64,000 nt of DNA, from assembly GCA_964405975.1 (NCBI GenBank), contig CAYOPW010000003.1, forward strand, positions 1 to 64,000, in the 5' to 3' direction. A program made the translations under genes and the position numbers. Shown piece after piece: positions 1 through 7,313 of the stretch. This DNA is from Hyphomicrobium_A sp964405975 (GTDB lineage: Bacteria > Pseudomonadota > Alphaproteobacteria > Rhizobiales > Hyphomicrobiaceae). Under the pieces are notes generated by a model. It made no database searches. It was not told the DNA's origin and saw nothing but the letters and a program-made list of their open reading frames with translations. The first letter of the stretch is position 1. Each line of letters starts with the position of its first letter.

Positions 1-21
1 GCGAGGTTGGGGCGCGCAGGG

Positions 22-423
22 ATGCTCGAAGACGGGATTTACGGCTTGGATTACCGGGCTCCGCATGCCCGCGAGGATAAGGGCGGCAGCGCTCTTGCCG
101 TCTTGCGTGACGGCAAGATTCTCGGCTCCGACCCGTGGGGCGGTCTGTTCACCGGGCTCTACGATTACGACACCCGCCATCGCCTCAACAAAGTGCGCCT
201 GCGCTTCGACGTGCCCCCCGAAGGGGTCCTCGTCACCGGATTTTGCGCTGGCCCCGCTGGTGCGACACTGGATATCGTCGGTGCATTCGAGCGGACCGCG
301 CCGACAATGGCAACGGTCGTTGAGGTAAGCGGGGTGCCAGTTGAGGTGCAGCTCACCTACCTTGGACCGCTGCCCAGCGAAAAGCCCAATGGGCGCCCAG
401 CACCGTGTGGCAATGAGCGATAA
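22..423 (+). CDS. GrlR-like domain protein of unknown role, just upstream of rimM
   Basis: This is a 133-residue protein. Its N-terminal pattern (LEDGIYGLDY, then VLRDGKILGSD, then GGLFTGLYDYD) and its C-terminal VEVQLTYLGPLP resemble the small beta-rich GrlR-like family. That family is named after a negative regulator of type III secretion in attaching-and-effacing E. coli; most alphaproteobacterial members have no known role, and no secretion genes are nearby. It has no signal peptide or membrane segment. I chose the ATG at 22 because homologues begin close to the DGIY motif. The frame stays open to the left edge, so a start outside the window cannot be excluded. Its last 11 bases overlap the rimM start, which suggests translational coupling. 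Family assignment is by eye; the function is unknown. Confidence 0.6.
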   Translation: MLEDGIYGLDYRAPHAREDKGGSALAVLRDGKILGSDPWGGLFTGLYDYDTRHRLNKVRLRFDVPPEGVLVTGFCAGPAGATLDIVGAFERTAPTMATVVEVSGVPVEVQLTYLGPLPSEKPNGRPAPCGNER

Positions 424-934
424 AGACCGTCGTATCCTTTTAGGCCGCATTACCGGCCCGCATGGCATTCAGGGCAACGTCGTCGTCGAGACCTATACAG
501 GCGAGCCAAAAGATATTGCCGCGTACGGTCCCCTTGAAACAGAAGACGGAACGCGGCAACTCGTCGTCTCAGTTGTTCGCGTGATACCGAAGGGTGTGAT
601 TGCGCTTGTTGAAGGCGTTGGCGATCGGACGCGTGCTGAGACACTGAAGGGCCTCAAGCTTTTTATCGATCGCGACCGGCTCCCCTCAGCAACAGAGGGT
701 GAGTTCTATCAGGCCGACCTCATTGGGTTAAGAGTGGAGGATCGCAGCGGTCAGCACATAGGCGTTGTCGTTGCCGTACAAAATTACGGGGCAGGAGATC
801 TGGTTGAGATCCGCCTTGAAGGAAAGCGCACCACAGAACTCATCCCCTTCACGGACACATTCGTGCCACTCGTTGATGTCGCCGGCGGGCGGGTGGTCGT
901 TGCACTGCCCAATGACGAGCAGCGAAAAGATTAG
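413..934 (+). CDS. rimM: 16S rRNA processing/30S maturation factor RimM
   Basis: RimM binds ribosomal protein S19 and helps assemble the head of the 30S subunit. The 173-residue product has the family's N-terminal signature (GRITGPHGIQG, residues 11-21). A PRC-barrel domain follows the EFYQADLIG motif (about 97-105). The ATG at 413 overlaps the end of the preceding GrlR-like gene by 11 bases. In most alphaproteobacteria rimM lies in an rpsP-rimM-trmD-rplS operon. Here the next gene is on the opposite strand and trmD/rplS do not follow. rpsP could lie just left of the window but is not directly adjacent, because the GrlR-like gene intervenes. Confidence 0.95.
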   Translation: MSDKDRRILLGRITGPHGIQGNVVVETYTGEPKDIAAYGPLETEDGTRQLVVSVVRVIPKGVIALVEGVGDRTRAETLKGLKLFIDRDRLPSATEGEFYQADLIGLRVEDRSGQHIGVVVAVQNYGAGDLVEIRLEGKRTTELIPFTDTFVPLVDVAGGRVVVALPNDEQRKD

Positions 935-938
935 GTGC

Positions 939-2180
939 TCAAACAGGCTCGCCCTTGAGAAGACGGGGAAGCTCGCCGGTTAGACCCGCGGCCTCTCCGA
1001 CGAAAAATCGCTTTAGCATCGGCATGCGATCGACGAGGCCAAGTCCGACTTCACGGCCAGAGCGGACGAGCGTGTAGTCACTGGAAAAGAGCCGATTGAG
1101 CCCGTCAAAAGTCGCAGTCGAAATTGTGGAGTCAAAACGCCGCCATCGCTCATAACGCGTAAGCGCCTGCGCATCGCCTGCATCAAACCCGAGGCGGATC
1201 GCGTCGCTCAACACCTCCACCAGCGCGGCAACGTCGCGGAACGCGAGGTTCAAGCCCTGACCCGCAATGGGATGCACGCCATGCGCAGCATCGCCGATAA
1301 GTGCAAACCGCGGCCCCACGTAGCGGCGCGCTAAATGCATCTCGAGCGGCCACGATTGCCGCGGACCATCAAGCGACAGCGCCCCTAGCTTGCCGCCGAA
1401 TCGCTTGTCCACTTCCGCCAGAAAGGCCGCATCATCGAGAGCGAGGATACGCCTTGCTTTATCGGCGTCCTCCGTCCAGGTGATACACGAACGGTTGCCT
1501 TTGAGCGGCAATATCGCGAATGGCCCCGAGGGCAGAAAATGCTGAACGGCGCGGCCGCCATGCGGGCGATCATGGTGGACGGCTACGACAATGCCGATCT
1601 GCGGATATTTCCAGCCGACAACTTTGATGCCAGCGGCCTCGCGCAATCGCGAGCGACGGCCTTCTGCAGCCACGAGCAGCGAGGCGGCAAGCGCGCTGCC
1701 GTCAGCAAGCGCAACTTCTATGCCCGACTCATTGCCTGCAAAGTCTACGGCCTCGGCGGGCGCGATGAGTTTCAGCGACGAATTACTATCAACGCGTTGG
1801 CGCAGAGCAGCTTGAAGCGTGCTGTTGGGTGCAATGTACGTCGCCGGCTCGCCGTCACCTGTGACATTGTCGTAGGTCAGCAGCACCGGCCGCACGCCGG
1901 TTTCCAGCGGGGAGTCTGTGATCTCGATCGCGGTAACGGGCTGGGCCTCATCGGCAACCTGCGGCCACACGTCCAACACGTCGAGCATACGTTTTGATGC
2001 AGCGGAAATTGCAGAGGCGCGGCTATCCACCTTTGGCGGTGCAGCCGACTGTCCAACGCGATCAATGAGCGCGATTTTGAAATCGGGGCCCAGCGCCCGG
2101 CTCAAGCCGCACGCTAGTGCTAAGCCGCCAAAGCTTGCACCCGAGATGACAACGTCGAAGCGAGGCGTTTTAGATGGCAC
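939..2180 (-). CDS. UbiH/UbiF/Coq6-family FAD-dependent hydroxylase
   Basis: This 413-residue flavoprotein monooxygenase probably hydroxylates the aromatic ring of a ubiquinone precursor. The FAD-binding Rossmann motif is GASFGG (residues 14-19). A second conserved segment, AAEGRRSRLR, lies at about 171-180. The GDAAHGVHP motif that contacts FAD ribityl is at 296-304, followed by the typical GQGLN. Length and architecture fit the UbiH/UbiL group; which ring position it modifies cannot be told from sequence. The only plausible start is a GTG at 2180. It is convergent with rimM, with four bases between the stops, and divergent from tesB. Confidence 0.88.
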   Translation of the reverse strand: MPSKTPRFDVVISGASFGGLALACGLSRALGPDFKIALIDRVGQSAAPPKVDSRASAISAASKRMLDVLDVWPQVADEAQPVTAIEITDSPLETGVRPVLLTYDNVTGDGEPATYIAPNSTLQAALRQRVDSNSSLKLIAPAEAVDFAGNESGIEVALADGSALAASLLVAAEGRRSRLREAAGIKVVGWKYPQIGIVVAVHHDRPHGGRAVQHFLPSGPFAILPLKGNRSCITWTEDADKARRILALDDAAFLAEVDKRFGGKLGALSLDGPRQSWPLEMHLARRYVGPRFALIGDAAHGVHPIAGQGLNLAFRDVAALVEVLSDAIRLGFDAGDAQALTRYERWRRFDSTISTATFDGLNRLFSSDYTLVRSGREVGLGLVDRMPMLKRFFVGEAAGLTGELPRLLKGEPV

Positions 2181-2305
2181 GTATCTCTAGCCCTTAACCC
2201 AATCGTCTCTGTGTGCGTTAAGCACGCTTGACACTCACACGCCGAGTACGGCCAGTACGCACTCCTGCTGCGAGCTTAGCCCAGAACCAATCCTATGAGG
2301 CCATA

Positions 2306-3205
2306 ATGCCCGCCGACGACGCCCCACCTAATACGGCTCTAAACGCCCTGCTCGCAACCCTTGACCTTGAGCAGCTGGAGGACAACCTCTTCCGCGGAGC
2401 GCGCGGAAACGAAGGCTGGCAGCGTGTTTACGGAGGCCAGGTGCTGGGCCAGGCCCTGGTCGCGGTGGCGCGTACCGTCGATCCGGGCCGAAGCATCCAT
2501 TCGCTGCACGGATACTTTCTGCTCGCCGGTGATCCTGCTTACCCAATCATCTACGACGTGGAACGTATTCGCGACGGCGGCAGCTTCACCACGAGGCGCG
2601 TCAAGGCGATCCAGCACAATCGTGCAATCTTTGTTATGAGCGCCTCGTTTCACAAGCAGGAAACGGCCTTTGACCATCAAGTCGCGATGCCCAATGTGCC
2701 GATGCCCGAAGCATTGCCCAATCCAAAAGAGCTCTTGAACAAGTATCTCGACGCTCTTCCAGCAAGCATGCGCGCCTATTGGGAGCGCGAGCGTCCCATC
2801 GATATGCGTGTTGTCGACGTAGCTCGCTACATGAATCGCGAGAAGAAGGAGCCGGTGCAGCACATTTGGTTGCGCGCCAATGGCGTGCTGCCCGACGACC
2901 CCGTGCTGCATCAAGCCGTACTCGCCTATGCCTCAGATTTCACCCTGCTCGACACCGCACTCATCGCACATGGCAAGCTCTTGTTCGACACGGACATTCA
3001 GTTGGCGAGTCTTGACCACGCGTTGTGGTTCCATCGTTCCTTCCGCGCAGACGAATGGATGCTCTATGCGCAAGACAGTCCCAGCGCATATGGCGCGCGC
3101 GGATTTTGCCGCGGCAACGTCTATCGCCGCGACGGTGTACTGGTGGCATCTGTTGCGCAAGAAGGCCTGATGCGCATTCGCAATACGAAGTCCTTACCCA
3201 CCTAA
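2306..3205 (+). CDS. tesB: acyl-CoA thioesterase II (TesB)
   Basis: TesB hydrolyses medium- and long-chain acyl-CoA to free fatty acid and CoA in the cytosol. The 299-residue protein is a double hotdog. The three residues that form the E. coli catalytic triad (Asp204, Thr228, Gln278) line up here as Asp211, Ser235 and Gln285, all with the same offset of seven. The N-terminal half carries the conserved VYGGQVLGQA (41-50) and HGYFLL (68-73) motifs. I chose the ATG at 2306 because an AGG lies 5 bases upstream and homologues start near LEQLEDNLFRG. An in-frame ATG-less extension to 2228 is less likely. The stop is followed at once by an ammonium transporter relic. Confidence 0.93.
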   Translation: MPADDAPPNTALNALLATLDLEQLEDNLFRGARGNEGWQRVYGGQVLGQALVAVARTVDPGRSIHSLHGYFLLAGDPAYPIIYDVERIRDGGSFTTRRVKAIQHNRAIFVMSASFHKQETAFDHQVAMPNVPMPEALPNPKELLNKYLDALPASMRAYWERERPIDMRVVDVARYMNREKKEPVQHIWLRANGVLPDDPVLHQAVLAYASDFTLLDTALIAHGKLLFDTDIQLASLDHALWFHRSFRADEWMLYAQDSPSAYGARGFCRGNVYRRDGVLVASVAQEGLMRIRNTKSLPT

Positions 3206-3261
3206 GCCCATTTGCTACCCAAGCACGCAATAGCGGCGAACTGCATGACGACGAAGCGGCG

Positions 3262-3558
3262 CGCGTTTCGCTGCTGGACAAGATCGAAGTTGGCGACGTC
3301 GTGGGCGCCATACCGGTCCATTTAACAGCAGGGATATGGGGGACGCTGGCGGTGCCTCTGACTAACTCCGACGCCACGTTCTTTGCCCAAATCATAGGGA
3401 TTGGCGCCATCGGCGGCTTTGTTTGTGCAAGCAGCCTTGTCGTGTGGCTGCTCCTCAAGTTCACGATCGGCTTGCGGCCGACCCTGGAGGAGGTAATCCA
3501 ACCCGAGATCGGTCTTGAGGCCTACCCAGAATTTGGGGCATGCAGCCAGCGGATCTAG
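3262..3558 (+). pseudogene. C-terminal relic of a third ammonium transporter (Amt)
   Basis: About 99 codons, ending at a TAG at 3556-3558, read as the last fifth of an Amt/MEP/Rh channel. LLDKIEVGDVVGAIPVHLTA begins the segment, then AGIWGTLAVP, a final transmembrane helix, GLRPTLEE and GLEAYPEFG. No N-terminal channel sequence lies upstream, where tesB ends 56 bases earlier, and no start codon with a ribosome site is apparent. The segment is a different subtype from both intact transporters here: amtB at 4332 ends LDLALHDESLH and the one at 13031 ends LSIHKIRANPEDE. I infer a deletion of a tesB-proximal amt gene. The reading frame of the relic is still open, so the loss may be recent. Confidence 0.78.
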
Positions 3559-3675
3559 TCTCAACTCCCAGGCAGGCGTCCGCCAGCTGCCGCCTGCTTC
3601 CCCGCCCGGAGCTTCAGGGCTCCTGGCACCTTTTCTTCCCGCGTCAGAGCGTACTCATCCTGGCCACGACGTGGC

Positions 3676-3692
3676 CGCACAAGAATTGTGCA
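3676..3692. promoter_or_regulatory. Probable NtrC binding site 1 upstream of glnK
   Basis: The 17 bases CGCACAAGAATTGTGCA are a near-perfect dyad. They match the NtrC consensus TGCAC-N7-GTGCA at all specified positions except the first base. The site lies about 130 bp upstream of the proposed -24/-12 promoter, a normal distance for an enhancer site. Assignment by consensus is inference. Confidence 0.6.
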
Positions 3693-3704
3693 TCTTTGGC
3701 TTGT

Positions 3705-3721
3705 TGCTGGTTTTTTGTGCA
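3705..3721. promoter_or_regulatory. Possible weak NtrC site 2 upstream of glnK
   Basis: TGCTGGTTTTTTGTGCA keeps the outer TGC and the full right half-site GTGCA with the 17-bp NtrC spacing. The left half is degenerate. It starts 29 bp after site 1, close to three helical turns, which would favour cooperative binding on one DNA face. Confidence 0.4.
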
Positions 3722-3756
3722 CCGCACGTAGGCCTGGCGATGTTTTGAGCGCCTCG

Positions 3757-3773
3757 CGATCAAGAATTGTGCA
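3757..3773. promoter_or_regulatory. Probable NtrC site 3, near-copy of site 1
   Basis: CGATCAAGAATTGTGCA agrees with site 1 at 15 of 17 positions, including the shared core CAAGAATTGTGCA. It lies about 50 bp upstream of the candidate sigma-54 promoter. Repetition of the same element supports a real operator cluster. Confidence 0.5.
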
Positions 3774-3806
3774 GCCTTTTCAAACCATTGGCCCTCTCGA
3801 TCAAAG

Positions 3807-3823
3807 CTGGCACGCCTTTTGAC
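3807..3823 (+). promoter_or_regulatory. Candidate sigma-54 (RpoN) promoter of glnK-amtB
   Basis: CTGGCACGCCTTTTGAC fits the -24/-12 consensus CTGGCACG-N4-TTGC. The TGGCACG block is exact and the -12 element reads TTGA instead of TTGC. It is downstream of three NtrC-like dyads and about 110 bp before the glnK start. NtrC/RpoN control of glnK-amtB under nitrogen limitation is established in many proteobacteria; here it is inferred from sequence. Confidence 0.6.
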
Positions 3824-3930
3824 TCTCCTTGGGCGGTCATCATGGCCCTCATGGGCTCTGAGCCAAATAACCGTGCACTGTCCGCGGTCCGAGGGATCGC
3901 GGGCGCTAACAAGGGGAGAGGGGTGCTCGT

Positions 3931-4269
3931 ATGAAGCTCATCACAGCCATCATCAAACCCTTCAAGCTCGAAGAGGTCCGCGCCGCGCTGACTGATCTCG
4001 GCTTGCAGGGTATGACGGTCACTGAGGTCAAGGGTTATGGCCGTCAGAAAGGCCACACGGAAATCTACCGCGGCGCAGAGTATGCCGTGAACTTCCTGCC
4101 CAAAATAAAAATTGAGATCGTTGTCCCGTCCGCCCAAGTCGATAAGGCGCTAGAGGCGATCCAAAGCGCCGCGAAGACCGGTCAGATCGGCGACGGAAAA
4201 ATCTTCGTTTCGCCCATCGAACACACGGTGCGTATTCGCACAGGTGAATCCGACGACAACGCGCTCTGA
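3931..4269 (+). CDS. glnK: PII nitrogen regulatory protein GlnK
   Basis: PII proteins are trimeric sensors of 2-oxoglutarate, ATP and ADP. GlnK reversibly plugs the ammonium channel AmtB. The 112-residue product has the uridylylation site Tyr51 in the T-loop (YRGAEY), the N-terminal MKLITAIIKPFKLEEV, and the C-terminal motif GDGKIFVSPIEHTVRIRTGE. A strong purine-rich ribosome site (AAGGGGAGAGGGG) precedes the ATG. amtB follows after 62 bases in the same direction, the classic glnK-amtB pair. Upstream lie NtrC-like dyads and a -24/-12 element, so nitrogen-limited expression is expected. Confidence 0.97.
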   Translation: MKLITAIIKPFKLEEVRAALTDLGLQGMTVTEVKGYGRQKGHTEIYRGAEYAVNFLPKIKIEIVVPSAQVDKALEAIQSAAKTGQIGDGKIFVSPIEHTVRIRTGESDDNAL

Positions 4270-4331
4270 ATGGGCTTGGCCTCTGGCCAAGTCACGTCCA
4301 ATTCGACATTACGGAACGGGAGTTCTCAAAC

Positions 4332-5654
4332 ATGAAATTCAACCATTTAAAGCGTCTTGCGGCCTTGGCCAGCGCTGCGACGGCCGTATCTCTTTTAACT
4401 GCGCTACCCGCGTTTGCTCAGGAAGCGGCGGCCGAAGCACCGAAACTCGACACCGGAGACACGGCGTGGATGCTCACATCCACCGCGCTCGTGCTGATGA
4501 TGACCGTCCCGGGTCTTGCCTGCTTCTATGCCGGCATGGTGCGCAAGAAGAATGTGCTGTCGGTGATGATGAAAATCTTCGCCACCTGCTGCCTCATGAC
4601 CATCATGTGGATGGTTGTCGGTTATTCGTTGGCCTTCACTGAGGGCGGCGACTGGAACGCTTACCTCGGTGGTTTCAGCAAGGTGTTTCTCGCCGGCATG
4701 GGCAAAGAAAGCATGTCGGGAACCATCCCTGAATCGGTCTTTATGACCTTTCAGATGACGTTCGCCATCATCACACCAGCACTCATCGTCGGCGCCATCG
4801 TTGATCGCATGAAGTTCTCCACTCTATTGGTCTTCATGGCCATCTGGGTGGTGGTGGTCTACGCCCCTATTACTCACTGGGTATGGGGCGGTGGCTTCCT
4901 AGGCGATGACGGCGTGCTCGATTTTGCAGGCGGCACCGTGGTCCACATCAATGCCGGTATCGCCGGTCTCGTGGCAGCCATCGTGCTCGGCAGGCGCAAG
5001 GGATACGGCCAGGAAAACATGGCCCCCTACAATTTGACGCTTACGGTCATTGGTGCGTCGCTGCTGTGGGTCGGCTGGTTCGGGTTCAACGCCGGTTCAG
5101 CGGTTGCTGCAAACGGCTCCGCGGGCATGGCCATGGCCGTCACACAGATTGCGACGGCGGCTGCGGCGCTTGCGTGGATGTTCTCTGAGTGGCTGGTGCA
5201 CGGTAAGCCGAGCGTACTCGGCATCGCGTCCGGCGCCGTCGCCGGACTTGTTGCCATCACGCCAGCATCGGGCTTCGTCGATCCCAAGGGCGCACTTATC
5301 ATTGGTTTGGCAGCCGGCGTCGGTTGCTACATCTTCTCGACGGGCGTCAAAAGGGCGCTGGGCTACGACGACAGCCTTGACGTCTTCGGTGTGCACGCCG
5401 TTGGCGGCATTATTGGCGCCATCCTGACCGGCGTCTTCGCCGTAGAAGCGATCGGTGGCACGGCGGGTCTGCTTGAGGGCAACTTTGCCCAGGTGCCGAT
5501 CCAGGTCTGGGGCGTCATTGCGACGATCGTCTGGAGCGGTGTGGCAACCTTCGTGATCCTTATAGTGCTGAAGGTCATCATGGGCATTCGGGTCAGCGAG
5601 CCTCAGGAGGTGGAAGGCCTCGATCTGGCTCTGCACGACGAGTCGTTGCACTAA
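4332..5654 (+). CDS. amtB: Ammonium channel AmtB, with signal peptide
   Basis: AmtB conducts ammonium across the inner membrane. The 440-residue precursor has a signal peptide with a likely cleavage after ALPAFA (about residue 29), as in E. coli AmtB, followed by eleven predicted membrane helices. The twin pore histidines are His205 (in GGTVVHINAG) and His355 (in VFGVHAVGG). The cytoplasmic tail ends with IRVSEPQEVEGLDLALHDES, the part that interacts with GlnK in this family. It is the second gene of the glnK operon and is followed by two hairpins, the second with a T tract. It is the better candidate of the two intact transporters for GlnK-gated uptake. Confidence 0.97.
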   Translation: MKFNHLKRLAALASAATAVSLLTALPAFAQEAAAEAPKLDTGDTAWMLTSTALVLMMTVPGLACFYAGMVRKKNVLSVMMKIFATCCLMTIMWMVVGYSLAFTEGGDWNAYLGGFSKVFLAGMGKESMSGTIPESVFMTFQMTFAIITPALIVGAIVDRMKFSTLLVFMAIWVVVVYAPITHWVWGGGFLGDDGVLDFAGGTVVHINAGIAGLVAAIVLGRRKGYGQENMAPYNLTLTVIGASLLWVGWFGFNAGSAVAANGSAGMAMAVTQIATAAAALAWMFSEWLVHGKPSVLGIASGAVAGLVAITPASGFVDPKGALIIGLAAGVGCYIFSTGVKRALGYDDSLDVFGVHAVGGIIGAILTGVFAVEAIGGTAGLLEGNFAQVPIQVWGVIATIVWSGVATFVILIVLKVIMGIRVSEPQEVEGLDLALHDESLH

Positions 5655-5663
5655 GTTCAAGAG

Positions 5664-5698
5664 CGCTGCGGGCCATCGTCTCCGTGCGGTCCGCAGCG
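5664..5698 (+). other. Hairpin just after amtB
   Basis: CGCTGCGG (5664-5671) pairs perfectly with CCGCAGCG (5691-5698) across a 19-base loop. There is no T tract, so it is more likely a 3' stabilising hairpin than a terminator. The terminator follows at 5749. Confidence 0.45.
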
Positions 5699-5748
5699 TT
5701 ACTCCCGCTAATCACCGCGCGTGCGCCTCCCCTAGGCATGCTCAACTC

Positions 5749-5784
5749 GGCCCGGATGCGTTCTGCAAACCGGGCCGTTTTTTG
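5749..5784 (+). terminator. Intrinsic terminator of glnK-amtB
   Basis: GGCCCGG (5749-5755) pairs with CCGGGCC (5770-5776) and is followed by GTTTTTTG. It lies about 95 bases after the amtB stop and before the oppositely oriented L,D-transpeptidase-like gene. Confidence 0.75.
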
Positions 5785-5830
5785 TGACCAGTTTCACGTT
5801 GATCATTTGGCTCCACCCGGGAATCGGCGG

Positions 5831-6367
5831 TTATCGGGTGACTCGAAGCACGTTGCGCGGCGAAATATGCTCAAGCAGACGAAGCAAATGAGGCAGGCGC
5901 AGTGCCACACAGCCGGCGGTTGGCGTCATACGCGGCCGGGCAACGTGCATGAAAACAGCGCTGCCTCGTCCGCGAACGCGAGGGCATTCGTTGTGGCTCG
6001 TCACCACAATCACATCGTAGAGATGATCATCGCGCCACAGGCGCTCGGCACTAGCTGGATAGGGATGGCGGACAGGCCGGTTATAGTTTGGGTCTGGCGG
6101 ATGGTCGCACCATCCATCGGCCATGCGTAACGGCCTCAGGGGCAGGCGGCACCGCGGCCGCACCAAGCGATCAGCGCGATAGAATACCTCGCGCAGCACG
6201 AAGGCTCCGATCGGCGTTGCGCCATCCCCTTCACGCTTGTTAGCACTGCGGCCTGAATGGCCGAGCACGCAGGGAAAGCACAGGTCTCCACATGCGATTG
6301 TCCCGGTCGTCGCCCGGGCCGAACGGCCCCGCACAATGAGTTGTAGACGATTAGCGCGCGTCTTCAT
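5831..6367 (-). CDS. L,D-transpeptidase-like (YkuD) catalytic domain protein
   Basis: YkuD-domain enzymes make 3-3 peptidoglycan cross-links or attach proteins to the wall through an active-site cysteine. The 178-residue product consists almost only of that domain: REGDGATPIGAF (about 45-56), then SHNECPRVRGRGSAVFMHVA with His141, then PTAGCVALRL with the nucleophile Cys153. The spacing fits the family's H...(S/T)xGC motif, with Ala where Arg or His often stands. No signal peptide is visible although the substrate is periplasmic, so the true start may differ or export may be unusual. It is convergent with amtB and divergent from the response regulator gene. Confidence 0.78.
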   Translation of the reverse strand: MKTRANRLQLIVRGRSARATTGTIACGDLCFPCVLGHSGRSANKREGDGATPIGAFVLREVFYRADRLVRPRCRLPLRPLRMADGWCDHPPDPNYNRPVRHPYPASAERLWRDDHLYDVIVVTSHNECPRVRGRGSAVFMHVARPRMTPTAGCVALRLPHLLRLLEHISPRNVLRVTR

Positions 6368-6475
6368 TGGAGGTTCCCGGCACCCGTGCTATTCGCTTGC
6401 TCTTAATCGAACATCAAGAACTGGCCTTGCAGGAGGCAAGCTTCTGAGGCCAAAATTACTCTGGAGCGATTTAGC

Positions 6476-7162
6476 ATGAGCACAGCGCGCAAGGTTCTCA
6501 TCGTTGATGACGACGAGGATCTCCGTGATTCCCTGATGGACCAGCTCATCCTTCACGATGAGTTCGATGTGGCAACGGCCAGCACGGCATCCAATGGCAT
6601 GGAGCTGGCAAAATCCGACCACTTCGACCTCGTCGTGTTCGATGTCTCTCTACCCGACATGGATGGCCGCGAAGCAGTTCGGCTACTGCGCAAATCCGGC
6701 TTCAAGACGCCGATCGTCATGCTGACCGGCAATGTTTCAGACGCAGACCAAATCCTCGGGCTCGATGCCGGCGCAAATGATTACATTACAAAACCATTCA
6801 AATTCGCTGTGCTGCTCGCCCGCATTCGTGCGCAACTGCGCCAGCATGAGCAGAGCGAGGACGCGGTTTTTGCCATTGGTCCATATACGTTCAAGCCTGC
6901 CTCCAAGCTTTTGATCGACGAGAAGGGCGCAAAGATCCGCCTTACTGAAAAGGAAACTTCGATCCTCAAATATCTTTACCGTTCAGGCGATAAAGTCGTA
7001 TCGCGCGAGCTGCTGTTGCACGAGGTGTGGGGTTACAACGCCGGCGTCACCACTCATACGCTGGAGACCCACATCTACCGGCTCCGCCAGAAGATCGAAA
7101 AAGACCCCTCCAATGCCGAGCTCCTTGTGACGGAAACCGGCGGGTACAAGCTTGTGCCCTGA
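6476..7162 (+). CDS. OmpR/PhoB-family two-component response regulator
   Basis: The 228-residue DNA-binding response regulator has a receiver domain (about residues 5-115). The acidic pocket is Asp11-Asp13, the phospho-acceptor is Asp56 (VVFDVSLPD), the switch residue is Thr84 and the conserved Lys is 106 (DYITKPF). A winged-helix output domain follows (about 130-228), with LTEKETSILKYL and THTLETHIYRLRQKI. A GGAG lies 9 bases before the ATG. No histidine kinase is adjacent; the next gene is a cyclic-nucleotide-binding-domain protein 151 bases downstream. The regulon is unknown. The ftsK-lolA-response regulator neighbourhood recurs in Rhizobiales chromosomes. Confidence 0.92.
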   Translation: MSTARKVLIVDDDEDLRDSLMDQLILHDEFDVATASTASNGMELAKSDHFDLVVFDVSLPDMDGREAVRLLRKSGFKTPIVMLTGNVSDADQILGLDAGANDYITKPFKFAVLLARIRAQLRQHEQSEDAVFAIGPYTFKPASKLLIDEKGAKIRLTEKETSILKYLYRSGDKVVSRELLLHEVWGYNAGVTTHTLETHIYRLRQKIEKDPSNAELLVTETGGYKLVP

Positions 7163-7313
7163 CGAAATTGCAATCCCCGTGTGAAACGATGGCGAGCCTC
7201 TGGACCATTCGTCGCGAATCACCCGATTCTGCGAGCAAGTTGTGTCGGCTCCTTTGCGGAGCTCACATGATGCCACCGGCCGAGCCGGCGACCCCCAAAC
7301 TCGCAATGGGAGA

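Noticed and set aside
5097..5660. 187-codon frame antisense to amtB
   Set aside because: Entirely within amtB, His/Asp/Arg-rich shadow translation.
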